The translations under genes were made by a program, and so were the position numbers. A stretch of 9,939 nucleotides of DNA from Rhodobiaceae bacterium UBA7804 (lineage in GTDB: Bacteria > Pseudomonadota > Alphaproteobacteria > Parvibaculales > Parvibaculaceae): the NCBI GenBank assembly GCA_002480495.1, contig DLCG01000001.1, positions 1 through 9,939 of the forward strand. The letters are read 5' to 3'. Shown here one piece after another: positions 1 through 7,251 of the stretch (within the stretch, counting starts at the first letter, position 1; every line of letters begins with the position of its first letter). The notes under the pieces were generated by a model that was not told the DNA's origin, did not search any database, and was given only the letters and a program-made list of their open reading frames with translations.

Positions 1-24
1 CGACTTAATCAACACAATCCGCCA
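1..24 (+). repeat. Left terminal inverted repeat
   Basis: The first 24 bases (beginning CGACTTAATCAACACAATCC, then GCCA) are the exact reverse complement of 9916-9939. Beyond base 24 the match continues imperfectly to base 40: with one single-base gap, AGC, G, CAT and CAATT are shared with the right end. A perfect match of this length placed exactly at both edges is not expected by chance. It is read as the recombination or transposition end of the element. Confidence 0.93.
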
Positions 25-212
25 AAAGCGGTCATCAATTCCAAGCTTCACATCAGGGCTTGGATGGTTGGCCGAAACGATAAGACGCACGAGCTTCTCG
101 AAGACGTCGGTCTCTCTGCGTGTCTTCCGACAACACGGGAGCCTGTCGTCGCGGCCCTAAGAGAGATGCCTCAGTAGGGAGTTGCCGTGTTGCTTCAACT
201 CAACAACGCAAG
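25..212. other. Left subterminal region without a convincing gene
   Basis: This stretch lies between the left repeat and the end of the nicO-like gene and is AT-richer than the cargo (about 47% GC over the first 60 bases). It holds a hairpin with arms CCAAGC (41-46) and GCTTGG (58-63), a weak stem with arms GAGTTG (179-184) and CAACTC (196-201) just after the nicO stop, and a more distant 8-bp pair CAACACGG (131-138) and CCGTGTTG (185-192). None is followed by a U-run on the minus strand, so no standard terminator is visible. One plus-strand frame is open from base 1 to a stop at 175-177, with an internal ATG at 64 that would give 37 residues. It matches nothing I recognise and is not called as a gene. 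Confidence 0.5.
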
Positions 213-926
213 TTACAGACGTTTCAACAGGGCGATGAGGAGGAGCATGACGCCGACACAGCCTTCGAGCCCACGCGTCACACGCTCGACCAGCAGCGGC
301 CACGCGGCGACAAGTTTCATTATGCCTTGCCGCGCAAAGATACTTGCGCATGCGACGGCGCAAAGCGTCAGAGCCACGCCGATCATCATGACGGCGGCGA
401 AGGCGAGGCCCGCTTCGGGCGCGCCCCGCGAAGCGGCATAGGTCATGACAAAGAGCGTGAGTGGACAGGGAACGAGGCCGGCAATCACACCAACGCTCAT
501 ACCCTCGGCCGCATGGTGACGCACACGCGACGGCCGAACGGCGCGCCACAGCATCCAGAACCCGATCAGCCCGAGAAAACCGCGGCTGATATCCTCGAGC
601 AGCGGCGCGCGGCCGGCACTACCAAGAACGGCGGAAACCACCGGCAGGGCGAAGAGCACGATTAGGACCGCCATGCCGACATGCGTGAGAGACAGAACCA
701 GCGCCGTTGCGAGGCCGCGCACGATATCCGCCGGCGATCCGGCGAGGTAGAGCGCAAGAACGGATTTGCTGTGTCCCGGCATCAGCGCATGAACGGCGCC
801 GAAGGCGATACCCAATGGGACGAAGCTTGCAAAGGCGAGCCAGTCGCCCTCGCCGGCAAAGGTCCGGATCTCGCCGGCCAGGACGCGATATATCTCTTGC
901 TGAAGGGTAACGATCTCCTGAAACAA
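213..926 (-). CDS. NicO/RcnA-family nickel/cobalt exporter
   Basis: This predicted inner-membrane protein of 237 residues probably expels Ni2+ and/or Co2+ from the cytoplasm. The family signature is visible as GAVHALMPGHSKSVLALY (residues 43-60; H46, P50, G51 and H52 correspond to the HAxxPGH motif). A second conserved region has SLTH (79-82), and a later membrane segment has GLVPCP (150-155). About six hydrophobic segments are present. E. coli RcnA has a long His-rich loop between the two halves; here only H137-H138 remain, so metal choice may differ. The start is TTG at 926, chosen because GGGGTGA lies 6 bases upstream and no ATG or GTG fits nearby. It is the last gene of the operon, 6 bp behind the yqaA-like gene and probably translationally coupled to it. 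Specificity for Ni or Co is family knowledge, not shown here. Confidence 0.85.
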   Translation of the reverse strand: MFQEIVTLQQEIYRVLAGEIRTFAGEGDWLAFASFVPLGIAFGAVHALMPGHSKSVLALYLAGSPADIVRGLATALVLSLTHVGMAVLIVLFALPVVSAVLGSAGRAPLLEDISRGFLGLIGFWMLWRAVRPSRVRHHAAEGMSVGVIAGLVPCPLTLFVMTYAASRGAPEAGLAFAAVMMIGVALTLCAVACASIFARQGIMKLVAAWPLLVERVTRGLEGCVGVMLLLIALLKRL

Positions 927-932
927 GTCCGG

Positions 933-939
933 TCACCCC
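933..939 (-). promoter_or_regulatory. Shine-Dalgarno supporting the TTG start of the nicO-like gene
   Basis: On the minus strand the bases read GGGGTGA, which contains the GGTGA core of the ribosome-binding consensus, six bases before the TTG at 926. The TGA inside it is also the stop codon of the upstream yqaA-like gene, so termination and re-initiation are physically linked. Confidence 0.6.
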
Positions 940-1370
940 AGATTGATGGCTGTCATGGCAAGGACGATGTAACGCAAAGTCTTGGCAATGGCGACCAGCG
1001 CGAGGAAGGTCGGAAAAGGTTCCCGCAGGATGCCGGCGACGAGTGTCAGCGGATCGCCGACGATCGGCATCCAGCTCATGAGCAGCGACCATTTCCCGTA
1101 GCGGCGATACCAGGCGCTTGCCTGTTCGATCTTCTCCGCGCTGACCGGAAACCACGGGCGGGCGTCGAGATGCATGAAAGCTCTTCCAAGCCCCCAATTG
1201 ACCGCCGACCCGAGAATGTTTCCGGCGCTGGCGACCGCGACCAGTGCCCAGGCCGGATAAGTCTCCGTCATCAGAAGGCCGACAAGAACGGCTTCCGACT
1301 GCATCGGCAGGAGCGTCGCCGCAGCGAACGCGCTCAGGAACAACCCTGCATAGGCGGCCAGATCGAGCAT
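933..1370 (-). CDS. yqaA: YqaA-like DedA/VTT-domain membrane protein
   Basis: This small integral membrane protein of 145 residues is close to the size of E. coli YqaA. It has an N-terminal hydrophobic segment followed by LLPMQSEAVLVGLL (residues 20-33), then GNILGSAVNWGLGR (about 50-63), the family's conserved glycine-rich stretch before the amphipathic loop. Later come YRRYGKWSLLMSWMPIVGDP (about 88-107) and a final hydrophobic segment. The DedA/SNARE-associated superfamily is linked to lipid carrier flipping and proton-motive-force homeostasis, but the YqaA branch is poorly characterised. The ATG at 1370 follows a strong GGAAGGAAGG ribosome site at 1380-1389. It lies 31 bp after the MFS gene and 6 bp before the nicO-like gene, so it is probably co-transcribed. 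A direct role in metal resistance is inference from position only. Confidence 0.82.
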   Translation of the reverse strand: MLDLAAYAGLFLSAFAAATLLPMQSEAVLVGLLMTETYPAWALVAVASAGNILGSAVNWGLGRAFMHLDARPWFPVSAEKIEQASAWYRRYGKWSLLMSWMPIVGDPLTLVAGILREPFPTFLALVAIAKTLRYIVLAMTAINLG

Positions 1371-1401
1371 TCGACAATGCCTTCCTTCCGCGCCGGCGAT
1401 T

Positions 1402-2724
1402 TCAGCTCGGCCGGGGCCAATTGCGATGGTTGCGGTCTATCACAAAGGGATGCGCATGACGGAAGCCATGTCCCGTGGGCGCTGCATCGGCGATATGCGG
1501 ATCGCCGTCATCGAGCGTTCGATGTTCATGCTCGATCATGTTCGGGTCGTGCCGGGGCCACAGGCCCGCCGCGGCAACAGCCGCTCCCGTAGCAATCAGG
1601 GCGAGGACGGCGGATGTGGCGGGCAGCCCGGCAGCCGCGCCGAGCCAGCCTGCGAGCGGATAGGTGATGAGCCAGCAGGCATGCGAGAGGGCGAACTGCG
1701 CGGCGAACAGGGCCGGCCGGTCTTCCGGCGCGGCGGATCGCCGGAGCAAGCGTCCGGAGGGGGTTTGTGACACGCCGTAGCCGAGCCCGAGCACGCCCCA
1801 AAGAGGCAGTAGCCAGCCGTAACCCGGTACGACGGCAGCAGCGAAAAGACCGGCGCCGAGAAGCCCCGCCCCTGTCAGCATGACGGTACGATCCGCGACC
1901 GCATCCAGAAGACGAGGCAGAAGGAAGGCAGCGGCCATCGAACCGCCGCCAAAAGCCGCGAGAGCTACGGCCGTCGATTGCTGCGACAAGCCGAACGCCG
2001 CCTGAACGAGAACGACGGTATTGACGATGACCATGGCGCCGCCCGCGGCGACCGCAAGATTCAAGGCGAGCAATCCGCGCAGGCGCGGCGTGGCAAGGTA
2101 GATGCGAAGACCGAGCACGGTCCTCTCATATATGCCGCGATATTCGGGTTGCTGCGGACCCGGCAGGACCACGGTCACCACCAGCACTGCCGAAGCGACA
2201 AAGCCCAACGACGTTCCCGCAAACAGTCCATGAAAGCTGATGACGGTCAGCAGCGCCGCCGCGGCCATCGGGCTGAGAAGGCTCTCCAGATCATAGGCGA
2301 GACGAGACAGGGAAAGCGCCCGCGTGTAGTCCCGCTCGTCCGGAAGCACATCGGGGATGGTTGCCTGAAAGGTCGGTGTGAATGCGGCCGATGCCGATTG
2401 CAGAAGGAAAATCAGCACATAGACCTGCCAAATCTCCGTGACGAAAGGGAGTGCCAGGGCAATCACGGCGCGCACCAGATCGAGGCATACGAGCAGAGCC
2501 CTTCGCGGGACATGCGCCGCGAAGGCCGTCGCAACAGGCGCAATCCCGACATAGGCGGCCATCTTGATTGCAAGCGCGGTCCCGAGTACGGCACCTGCGT
2601 CGGCGCCGGCCAGCTCATAGGCGAGGAGACCAAGCGCCACGGTCGCAAGGCCGGTGCCGATCAGGGAAAGCGCCTGCGCGGCGAACAGATGCCTGTAGGT
2701 TCTTTGTCCAAGTATTCCAAGCAT
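1402..2724 (-). CDS. MFS exporter with His-rich C-terminal tail (NreB-like)
   Basis: This 440-residue major facilitator has about 12 membrane segments. It starts with a cytoplasmic LGQRTYRHLFAAQALSLIG pattern and has an MFS motif-A-like loop AAHVPRRALLVCLDLVRA near residues 68-86. The last 50 residues (391-440) are soluble and carry eight histidines (392, 399, 401, 410, 419, 423, 425, 433), including HEH and HAH. Nickel exporters of the NreB type are MFS proteins with a His-rich C-terminus, so export of Ni2+ (perhaps Co2+) to the periplasm is the best guess. The general fold also resembles EntS-type drug or siderophore exporters, which lack such a tail. The ATG at 2724 has only a weak ribosome site. 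The gene follows czcA after 110 bp containing a strong hairpin, so it may have separate or reduced expression. Confidence 0.78.
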   Translation of the reverse strand: MLGILGQRTYRHLFAAQALSLIGTGLATVALGLLAYELAGADAGAVLGTALAIKMAAYVGIAPVATAFAAHVPRRALLVCLDLVRAVIALALPFVTEIWQVYVLIFLLQSASAAFTPTFQATIPDVLPDERDYTRALSLSRLAYDLESLLSPMAAAALLTVISFHGLFAGTSLGFVASAVLVVTVVLPGPQQPEYRGIYERTVLGLRIYLATPRLRGLLALNLAVAAGGAMVIVNTVVLVQAAFGLSQQSTAVALAAFGGGSMAAAFLLPRLLDAVADRTVMLTGAGLLGAGLFAAAVVPGYGWLLPLWGVLGLGYGVSQTPSGRLLRRSAAPEDRPALFAAQFALSHACWLITYPLAGWLGAAAGLPATSAVLALIATGAAVAAAGLWPRHDPNMIEHEHRTLDDGDPHIADAAPTGHGFRHAHPFVIDRNHRNWPRPS

Positions 2725-2761
2725 GGCGCTATCCGAATGGAGAATTCATATGTTCCGGCAA

Positions 2762-2795
2762 GGACGTTCGTCCATCTTTCATCGGACGAATGTCC
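2762..2795. promoter_or_regulatory. Strong intercistronic hairpin between czcA and the MFS gene
   Basis: The arms are GGACGTTCGTCC (2762-2773) and GGACGAATGTCC (2784-2795), which pair over 12 positions with a single G-T mismatch around a 10-base loop. Each arm is itself nearly palindromic (GGACG..CGTCC), so the site could also be two adjacent protein-binding boxes. There is no U-run after it in the minus-strand direction, which argues against a classical intrinsic terminator. It may instead protect the 3' end of czcCBA mRNA, cause partial termination, or be an operator for the downstream genes. Confidence 0.6.
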
Positions 2796-2834
2796 CCACC
2801 GGATTTCATGCGGGCCCGATCATGGCTCGCCGGT

Positions 2835-5800
2835 TCACCGCTCTTCCTTCCCGTGCACAAAGCGATAGAGCGCTGGAAGAACCAGCAATGTCAGTATCGT
2901 CGAGGACAATATACCGCCGATGACGACGGTCGCGAGTGGTCGTTGGACTTCGGCCCCAGCGCCGACATTGAACGCCATAGGTACGAAACCGAGACTGGCG
3001 ACCAGCGCGGTCATGAGCACCGGCCGCAAGCGTGTCAGCGCGCCTTCGCGGATGGCGGCGTCAAGACCGATGCCGTCGGCGCGGAGTTGGCGGATGAAAC
3101 TGAGCATCACCAGGCCGTTGAGCACGGCAACGCCCGACAGAGCGATGAAGCCGACGCCGGCCGATATCGAGAGCGGCAATCCTCGAAGCAACAGCGCCAC
3201 GACACCGCCGGTGAGCGCAAGCGGAACACCCGAAAAAACAATTGCGACGTCCCGCCAGGACCGGAACAGGGCGTACAGCAAGCCGAGAATCAGGAGCAAG
3301 GCCGCCGGCACGACCAGTTGCAATCGCTGCGCCGCGGATATGAGCTGTTCGAATGTGCCGCCATAGCTGACCCAGTAGCCGGACGGGATTTGGACTTCGG
3401 CCGCCACCCTGTCGCGCAGCTCGTTCACGAATGAACCGAGATCGCGGCCGCGGACATTGGCGGTGACGACCACCCTTCGCTTCCCGTCCTCCCGGCTTAT
3501 CTGGTTGGGGCCGATGACCACCTCGATCTCCGCCAGGTTCTCGAGGGGTATGAACTCCCGCGGGGCCGCTCCCGATGCCGGGAGCGGGACCCGCAGTCTT
3601 CCGATCCGGTCGACGTCGCGGCGCAGCGATTCCGGCAACCTCACGACGATGTCGAACCGCCTGTCGCCGTCGAATATCTGACCGGCCGTTCTGCCGCCCA
3701 TCGAGATGGAGACGACGTCCTGAACATCGCTGATGTTAAGTCCGTAGCGGGCGAGCGCCGCCCGATCCGGCGTGATCTGCAACACCGGCAGTCCCGTGAT
3801 TTGCTCAATGCCGACATCGGCGGCGCCGGGGATACCATTGACCACCCCTTCGACGGCGTCCCCGAGGCGCAACAGTTCGTCGAGATCGTCGCCGAAAATC
3901 TTGACGGCGACATCCGCCCGGACGCCGGACAGAAGTTCGTTGAAACGCATCTGGATCGGCTGGGTGAATTCATAATTGTTGCCCGGCACGGCTTCCGCGG
4001 CAGCCTGCATTTCCGCAACAAGCTGCGCCCGCGGTTTTCTCGGATCAGGCCAGTCGCTGCGATCCTTGAGCATGATGAACGTGTCGGCGACGGAGGGCGG
4101 CATCGGATCGGTCGCGACTTCGGCAGTACCGATCTTCGTCACGATACGCTCCACCTCCGGGAACGGGGCAAGCTTCGCCTCCAGCGCCTGCTGCATCTGC
4201 AGCGCTTGCCCAAGGCTGGTTCCCGGTATGCGCAAGGCGTGGAGAGCGATGTCGCCCTCATCGAGATTGGGGATGAATTCCGATCCCATGCGGCTTGCCG
4301 CAAACCCCGACACGGCGATCAGGACGGCGGCACCCGCCACCATCGCCAGCCTGAACCTCAAGGCGGCGTCGAGCACCGGGGCATAGAGCCGCCGTGCCCA
4401 ACTCATCAGACGGCTATCCTTCTCCTCGACCTTTCCCGTGACGAACATGGCCACGGCCGCCGGGACGAAGGTAAGCGAAAGGACCAGCGCGGCCGTCAGC
4501 GCCATGACGACCGTAATCGCCATCGGATGGAACATTTTTCCTTCGACGCCGGTGAGCGCGAAGATCGGGACATAGACCAGTGTGATGATGGTCACACCGA
4601 ACAGGGAGGGCCTGATGACCTCGCTTGCCGCGGTGGCCGTGATCGCGAATCTCTCGTCGCGATCGAGCAGCCGTCCCAGGCGATGCTGGGCTTCGCCCAA
4701 TCGCCGCAGGCAGTTCTCGACGATGATGACCGCGCCGTCCACGATGAGTCCGAAATCGAGTGCGCCGAGACTCATCAGATTGCCGGAGACCTTCGACTGC
4801 ACCATGCCGGTGACCGTCAGCAGCATGGAGAGAGGTATGACAGCCGCGGTTATCAAGGCTGCACGGATGTTGCCGAGCAGGAGAAAGAGAACCACGATGA
4901 CGAGCAGCGCCCCTTCCAGAAGGTTCTTTTCCACTGTCCGGATCGTGCGTTCGACGAGGTCGGTGCGGTCATAGACCGCGACGGCCTCGACCCCCGGCGG
5001 CAGGGCTTTTGCTGCCTCGGCGAGACGTTCGGCCGCGGCACGAGCCACGACGCGGCTGTTTTCTCCCGCCAGCATGAACACGGTTCCGAGAACCACCTCG
5101 CGGCCGTTCTCGGTTGCGGCTCCCGTTCGCAATTCCTCGCCCAGGCCGACATCGGCAACATCCGCGATACGGATCGGCATGCCGGAACGGCCGGCGACGA
5201 CGATCTTCTTCAGGTCCTCGATCGCCGATGCCTGGCCGGGCACGCGGATCAGATACTGTTCGCCGTAGCGTTCCACATAGCCTGCGCCGATATTGGCGTT
5301 GTTCTCCTCCAGTGCGGTGACGATTTCCTGCATCGTGAGGCCATAGGCCGAGAGTTTGGCGGGATGGGGCGTCACGTGATACTGACGCACAAAGCCGCCA
5401 ATGCTGTTGACCTCGGTGACACCAGGCGTGTTCCGAAGTTGCGGGCGAATGACCCAATCCTGCAGTGTCCTCAGATCCTCCGCTGTATAGGCCGTGCCGT
5501 CGGGCTTGCGCGCGCCGGGGTCCGCCTCGAGCGTGTACATGAAGATTTCGCCGAGGCCCGTCGCGATGGGCCCCATTTCCGGCGTGATACCGTCCGGCAA
5601 CTGATCGCGCGCACCCTGCAGCCGCTCGTTGACGAGCTGGCGGGCAAAATAGATATCGGTACCGTCTTTGAAGACCGCGGTGACCTGGCTCAGGCCATAG
5701 CGGGAGATGGAGCGGGTGTAGTGCAGACCGGGCAGACCGGCGATGGCCGTCTCAACGGGAAAGGTGATGCGGCTCTCCGCCTCAAGCGGTGTGAAGCCCG

Positions 5801-6005
5801 GTGCTTCGGTGTTGATCTGGACCTGGACGTTCGTGATATCGGGCGTGGCGTCGATCGGCAATCGCTGGAAGCTCCAGACGCCGATCGCGATGGACAACAG
5901 GACAAGCCCCAGCACGCTCCAGCGGAAGCGGATCGACCCGGAGATGATGCGTTCGAGAAGAGGCGCCTGCGGCACCCCCGCACCTGCATTTACGTCAGTG
6001 GTCAT
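2835..6005 (-). CDS. czcA: CzcA-type heavy-metal RND efflux pump
   Basis: This 1056-residue inner-membrane proton/cation antiporter is the usual size for heavy-metal RND (HME) proteins. A first membrane segment lies at about 28-47, followed by the conserved RLPIDATPDITNVQVQINT (48-66). The key TM4 motif is DFGLIVDGAVIIVEN (417-431); D417, D423 and E430 have the same spacing as the three acidic residues essential in CzcA of Cupriavidus metallidurans. This motif marks pumps for divalent cations (Co, Zn, Cd, sometimes Ni) rather than Cu/Ag. The second half has LDEGD (581-585), DPMPPSVADTFIML (633-646) and PGNNYEFTQPIQMRFNELLSG (674-694), all typical of the family. It overlaps czcB by 11 bp and has GGGAG 6 bases before the ATG. 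It would trimerise and work with CzcB and CzcC. The exact metal range cannot be read from sequence. Confidence 0.96.
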   Translation of the reverse strand: MTTDVNAGAGVPQAPLLERIISGSIRFRWSVLGLVLLSIAIGVWSFQRLPIDATPDITNVQVQINTEAPGFTPLEAESRITFPVETAIAGLPGLHYTRSISRYGLSQVTAVFKDGTDIYFARQLVNERLQGARDQLPDGITPEMGPIATGLGEIFMYTLEADPGARKPDGTAYTAEDLRTLQDWVIRPQLRNTPGVTEVNSIGGFVRQYHVTPHPAKLSAYGLTMQEIVTALEENNANIGAGYVERYGEQYLIRVPGQASAIEDLKKIVVAGRSGMPIRIADVADVGLGEELRTGAATENGREVVLGTVFMLAGENSRVVARAAAERLAEAAKALPPGVEAVAVYDRTDLVERTIRTVEKNLLEGALLVIVVLFLLLGNIRAALITAAVIPLSMLLTVTGMVQSKVSGNLMSLGALDFGLIVDGAVIIVENCLRRLGEAQHRLGRLLDRDERFAITATAASEVIRPSLFGVTIITLVYVPIFALTGVEGKMFHPMAITVVMALTAALVLSLTFVPAAVAMFVTGKVEEKDSRLMSWARRLYAPVLDAALRFRLAMVAGAAVLIAVSGFAASRMGSEFIPNLDEGDIALHALRIPGTSLGQALQMQQALEAKLAPFPEVERIVTKIGTAEVATDPMPPSVADTFIMLKDRSDWPDPRKPRAQLVAEMQAAAEAVPGNNYEFTQPIQMRFNELLSGVRADVAVKIFGDDLDELLRLGDAVEGVVNGIPGAADVGIEQITGLPVLQITPDRAALARYGLNISDVQDVVSISMGGRTAGQIFDGDRRFDIVVRLPESLRRDVDRIGRLRVPLPASGAAPREFIPLENLAEIEVVIGPNQISREDGKRRVVVTANVRGRDLGSFVNELRDRVAAEVQIPSGYWVSYGGTFEQLISAAQRLQLVVPAALLLILGLLYALFRSWRDVAIVFSGVPLALTGGVVALLLRGLPLSISAGVGFIALSGVAVLNGLVMLSFIRQLRADGIGLDAAIREGALTRLRPVLMTALVASLGFVPMAFNVGAGAEVQRPLATVVIGGILSSTILTLLVLPALYRFVHGKEER

Positions 6006-7251
6006 GGCTCGCTCCCGACTTCTCGACGTCCGCGCGGATCAGGAACGCTCCGTCGGTTACGTATTCCGTGCCGGGTTCCAGTCCGCCCAGGACCTCCGTC
6101 CATTCGGGCGTACGCCGTCCCAGCTCAAGCATGCGCACCTCATAGGTCTCATCGACCTTCGCATAGACGACGGTGAAATCGCGGAAACGCTGTAGTGCCT
6201 TGGTGCGAACGGCAAGGGGAACCTCTTCGGCGGCTACCTCGAAGGAGCCTTCCACACTCATGCCGGGACGGAAGCTTTCCGCAGCAGAGGGCGGTAACGC
6301 GACATGGGCGACAAGGCTCTGGCTGTTCACGTCCGCGACCGGAAGCACGAGTTCGACTTCGCCTGACGTCCTTGTGTCGTTTGCAAAGTTCCGCACCTCG
6401 ACAGTCTGGCCGGCACGGATTCTTTCTGCATCCCCCGGATAGACGAAGAACTCGGCGTGGAGTCGTGTCGGATCGGCGACGACGAACATCGGCCGGTCGC
6501 CGGTCACGTCGCCGGCATTGGCACCCTTCGCGACGATCACACCGTCCATGGGAGCATGGACCGAGTATTCGCGAAGGCTGTGGCTTGCCTCGATCCGGGC
6601 GAGAACCTGCCCCTTGTTCACCGTCTGCCCCAAGGCGCCGCGCATTTCCACGATGCGGCCGGGATATTGCCCGCGAATTTCACTCCGGCCCTCGGGCACG
6701 ATCTCGACGCGCCCCGCCAGATCGACAAGATGACCCACGGTCGCCGGTCCGGCGATTTCCGTTTCGATTCCGCCTGCACGCGCCGCTTCTTCGGAAATGA
6801 TCGTCCGGCCTTCATAGGACTGGTAGGTCCACTCGTGTTCTTGTGTGCCTTCCGAGGCCCGCACCCGAACGTCGAAGGAATGCGGTTCGGTGACGACACC
6901 ATCGCCGCGTAAATAATCTTCATGCGGCGCAAATTCGAAACGGTCTACCTTCCCTCCGAGGCGATGAAGTTCGATCTCGAGATCGACATCGGATGGAGCG
7001 ACCGGCTCCTCCGAGCGATAGGCGTAGACGTGAAACTCCGGATCGACACCATCTTCGAAAATGGTGATCTCCAATGCGAAGTCGCCATCGCGGAGCATTC
7101 GGCCGCGGTGGGGACCGCGCTCGTACTCCTGTTCCGCCGCAGCTTCTCCGCCGCCATGTCCATGTTCGGATGAAGGAGCGTCGTCGCAACCCGCGATCAA
7201 CGCGAGCGTGGCGATCACCGCCGTCAGGCGGCCGATGAGGGAAAAAGTCAT
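5995..7251 (-). CDS. czcB: CzcB-type periplasmic adaptor (membrane fusion) lipoprotein
   Basis: This 418-residue adaptor would link the RND pump to the outer-membrane channel. A lipoprotein signal is visible as LALIAGC with C22 as the lipidated residue. Asp at +2 (D23) is the inner-membrane retention signal in enterobacteria. A short His-rich stretch (H30, H32) is followed by an extra N-terminal domain with GPHRGRMLRDGDFALEITIF (46-65) and PEFHVYAY (71-78), typical of CzcB-type adaptors. The barrel-sandwich and hairpin region covers about 173-260 (GRVEIVPEGRSEIRGQYPGR; then YSVHAPMDGVIVAKGANAGD). The beta-barrel and membrane-proximal domains follow to about 405. The C-terminus ends in SHDH. 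The start overlaps the czcC stop as ATGA, indicating translational coupling, and the 3' end overlaps czcA. Confidence 0.95.
   Translation of the reverse strand: MTFSLIGRLTAVIATLALIAGCDDAPSSEHGHGGGEAAAEQEYERGPHRGRMLRDGDFALEITIFEDGVDPEFHVYAYRSEEPVAPSDVDLEIELHRLGGKVDRFEFAPHEDYLRGDGVVTEPHSFDVRVRASEGTQEHEWTYQSYEGRTIISEEAARAGGIETEIAGPATVGHLVDLAGRVEIVPEGRSEIRGQYPGRIVEMRGALGQTVNKGQVLARIEASHSLREYSVHAPMDGVIVAKGANAGDVTGDRPMFVVADPTRLHAEFFVYPGDAERIRAGQTVEVRNFANDTRTSGEVELVLPVADVNSQSLVAHVALPPSAAESFRPGMSVEGSFEVAAEEVPLAVRTKALQRFRDFTVVYAKVDETYEVRMLELGRRTPEWTEVLGGLEPGTEYVTDGAFLIRADVEKSGASHDH

Noticed and set aside
1..40. Tn3-family terminal repeat
   Set aside because: The 38-40 bp extent is similar, but the ends lack the typical GGGG start and no Tn3-type transposase or resolvase gene is present.
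619..1377. Minus-strand open frame of 252 codons overlapping the yqaA- and nicO-like genes in another frame
   Set aside because: The translation is Arg/Ser/Gly-rich and unlike any family. The two genes in the other frame have coherent membrane segments and motifs.
681..1592. Plus-strand open frame of 303 codons across the nicO-like, yqaA-like and MFS genes
   Set aside because: It runs antisense to three genes with clear family motifs and has low-complexity charged composition, so it is an artefact of high GC.
3801..6176. Long plus-strand open frame of 791 codons opposite czcA
   Set aside because: It is a shadow of the high-GC czcA gene. Its translation is rich in D, H, R and G with no recognisable domain, while the minus strand gives a full-length CzcA.
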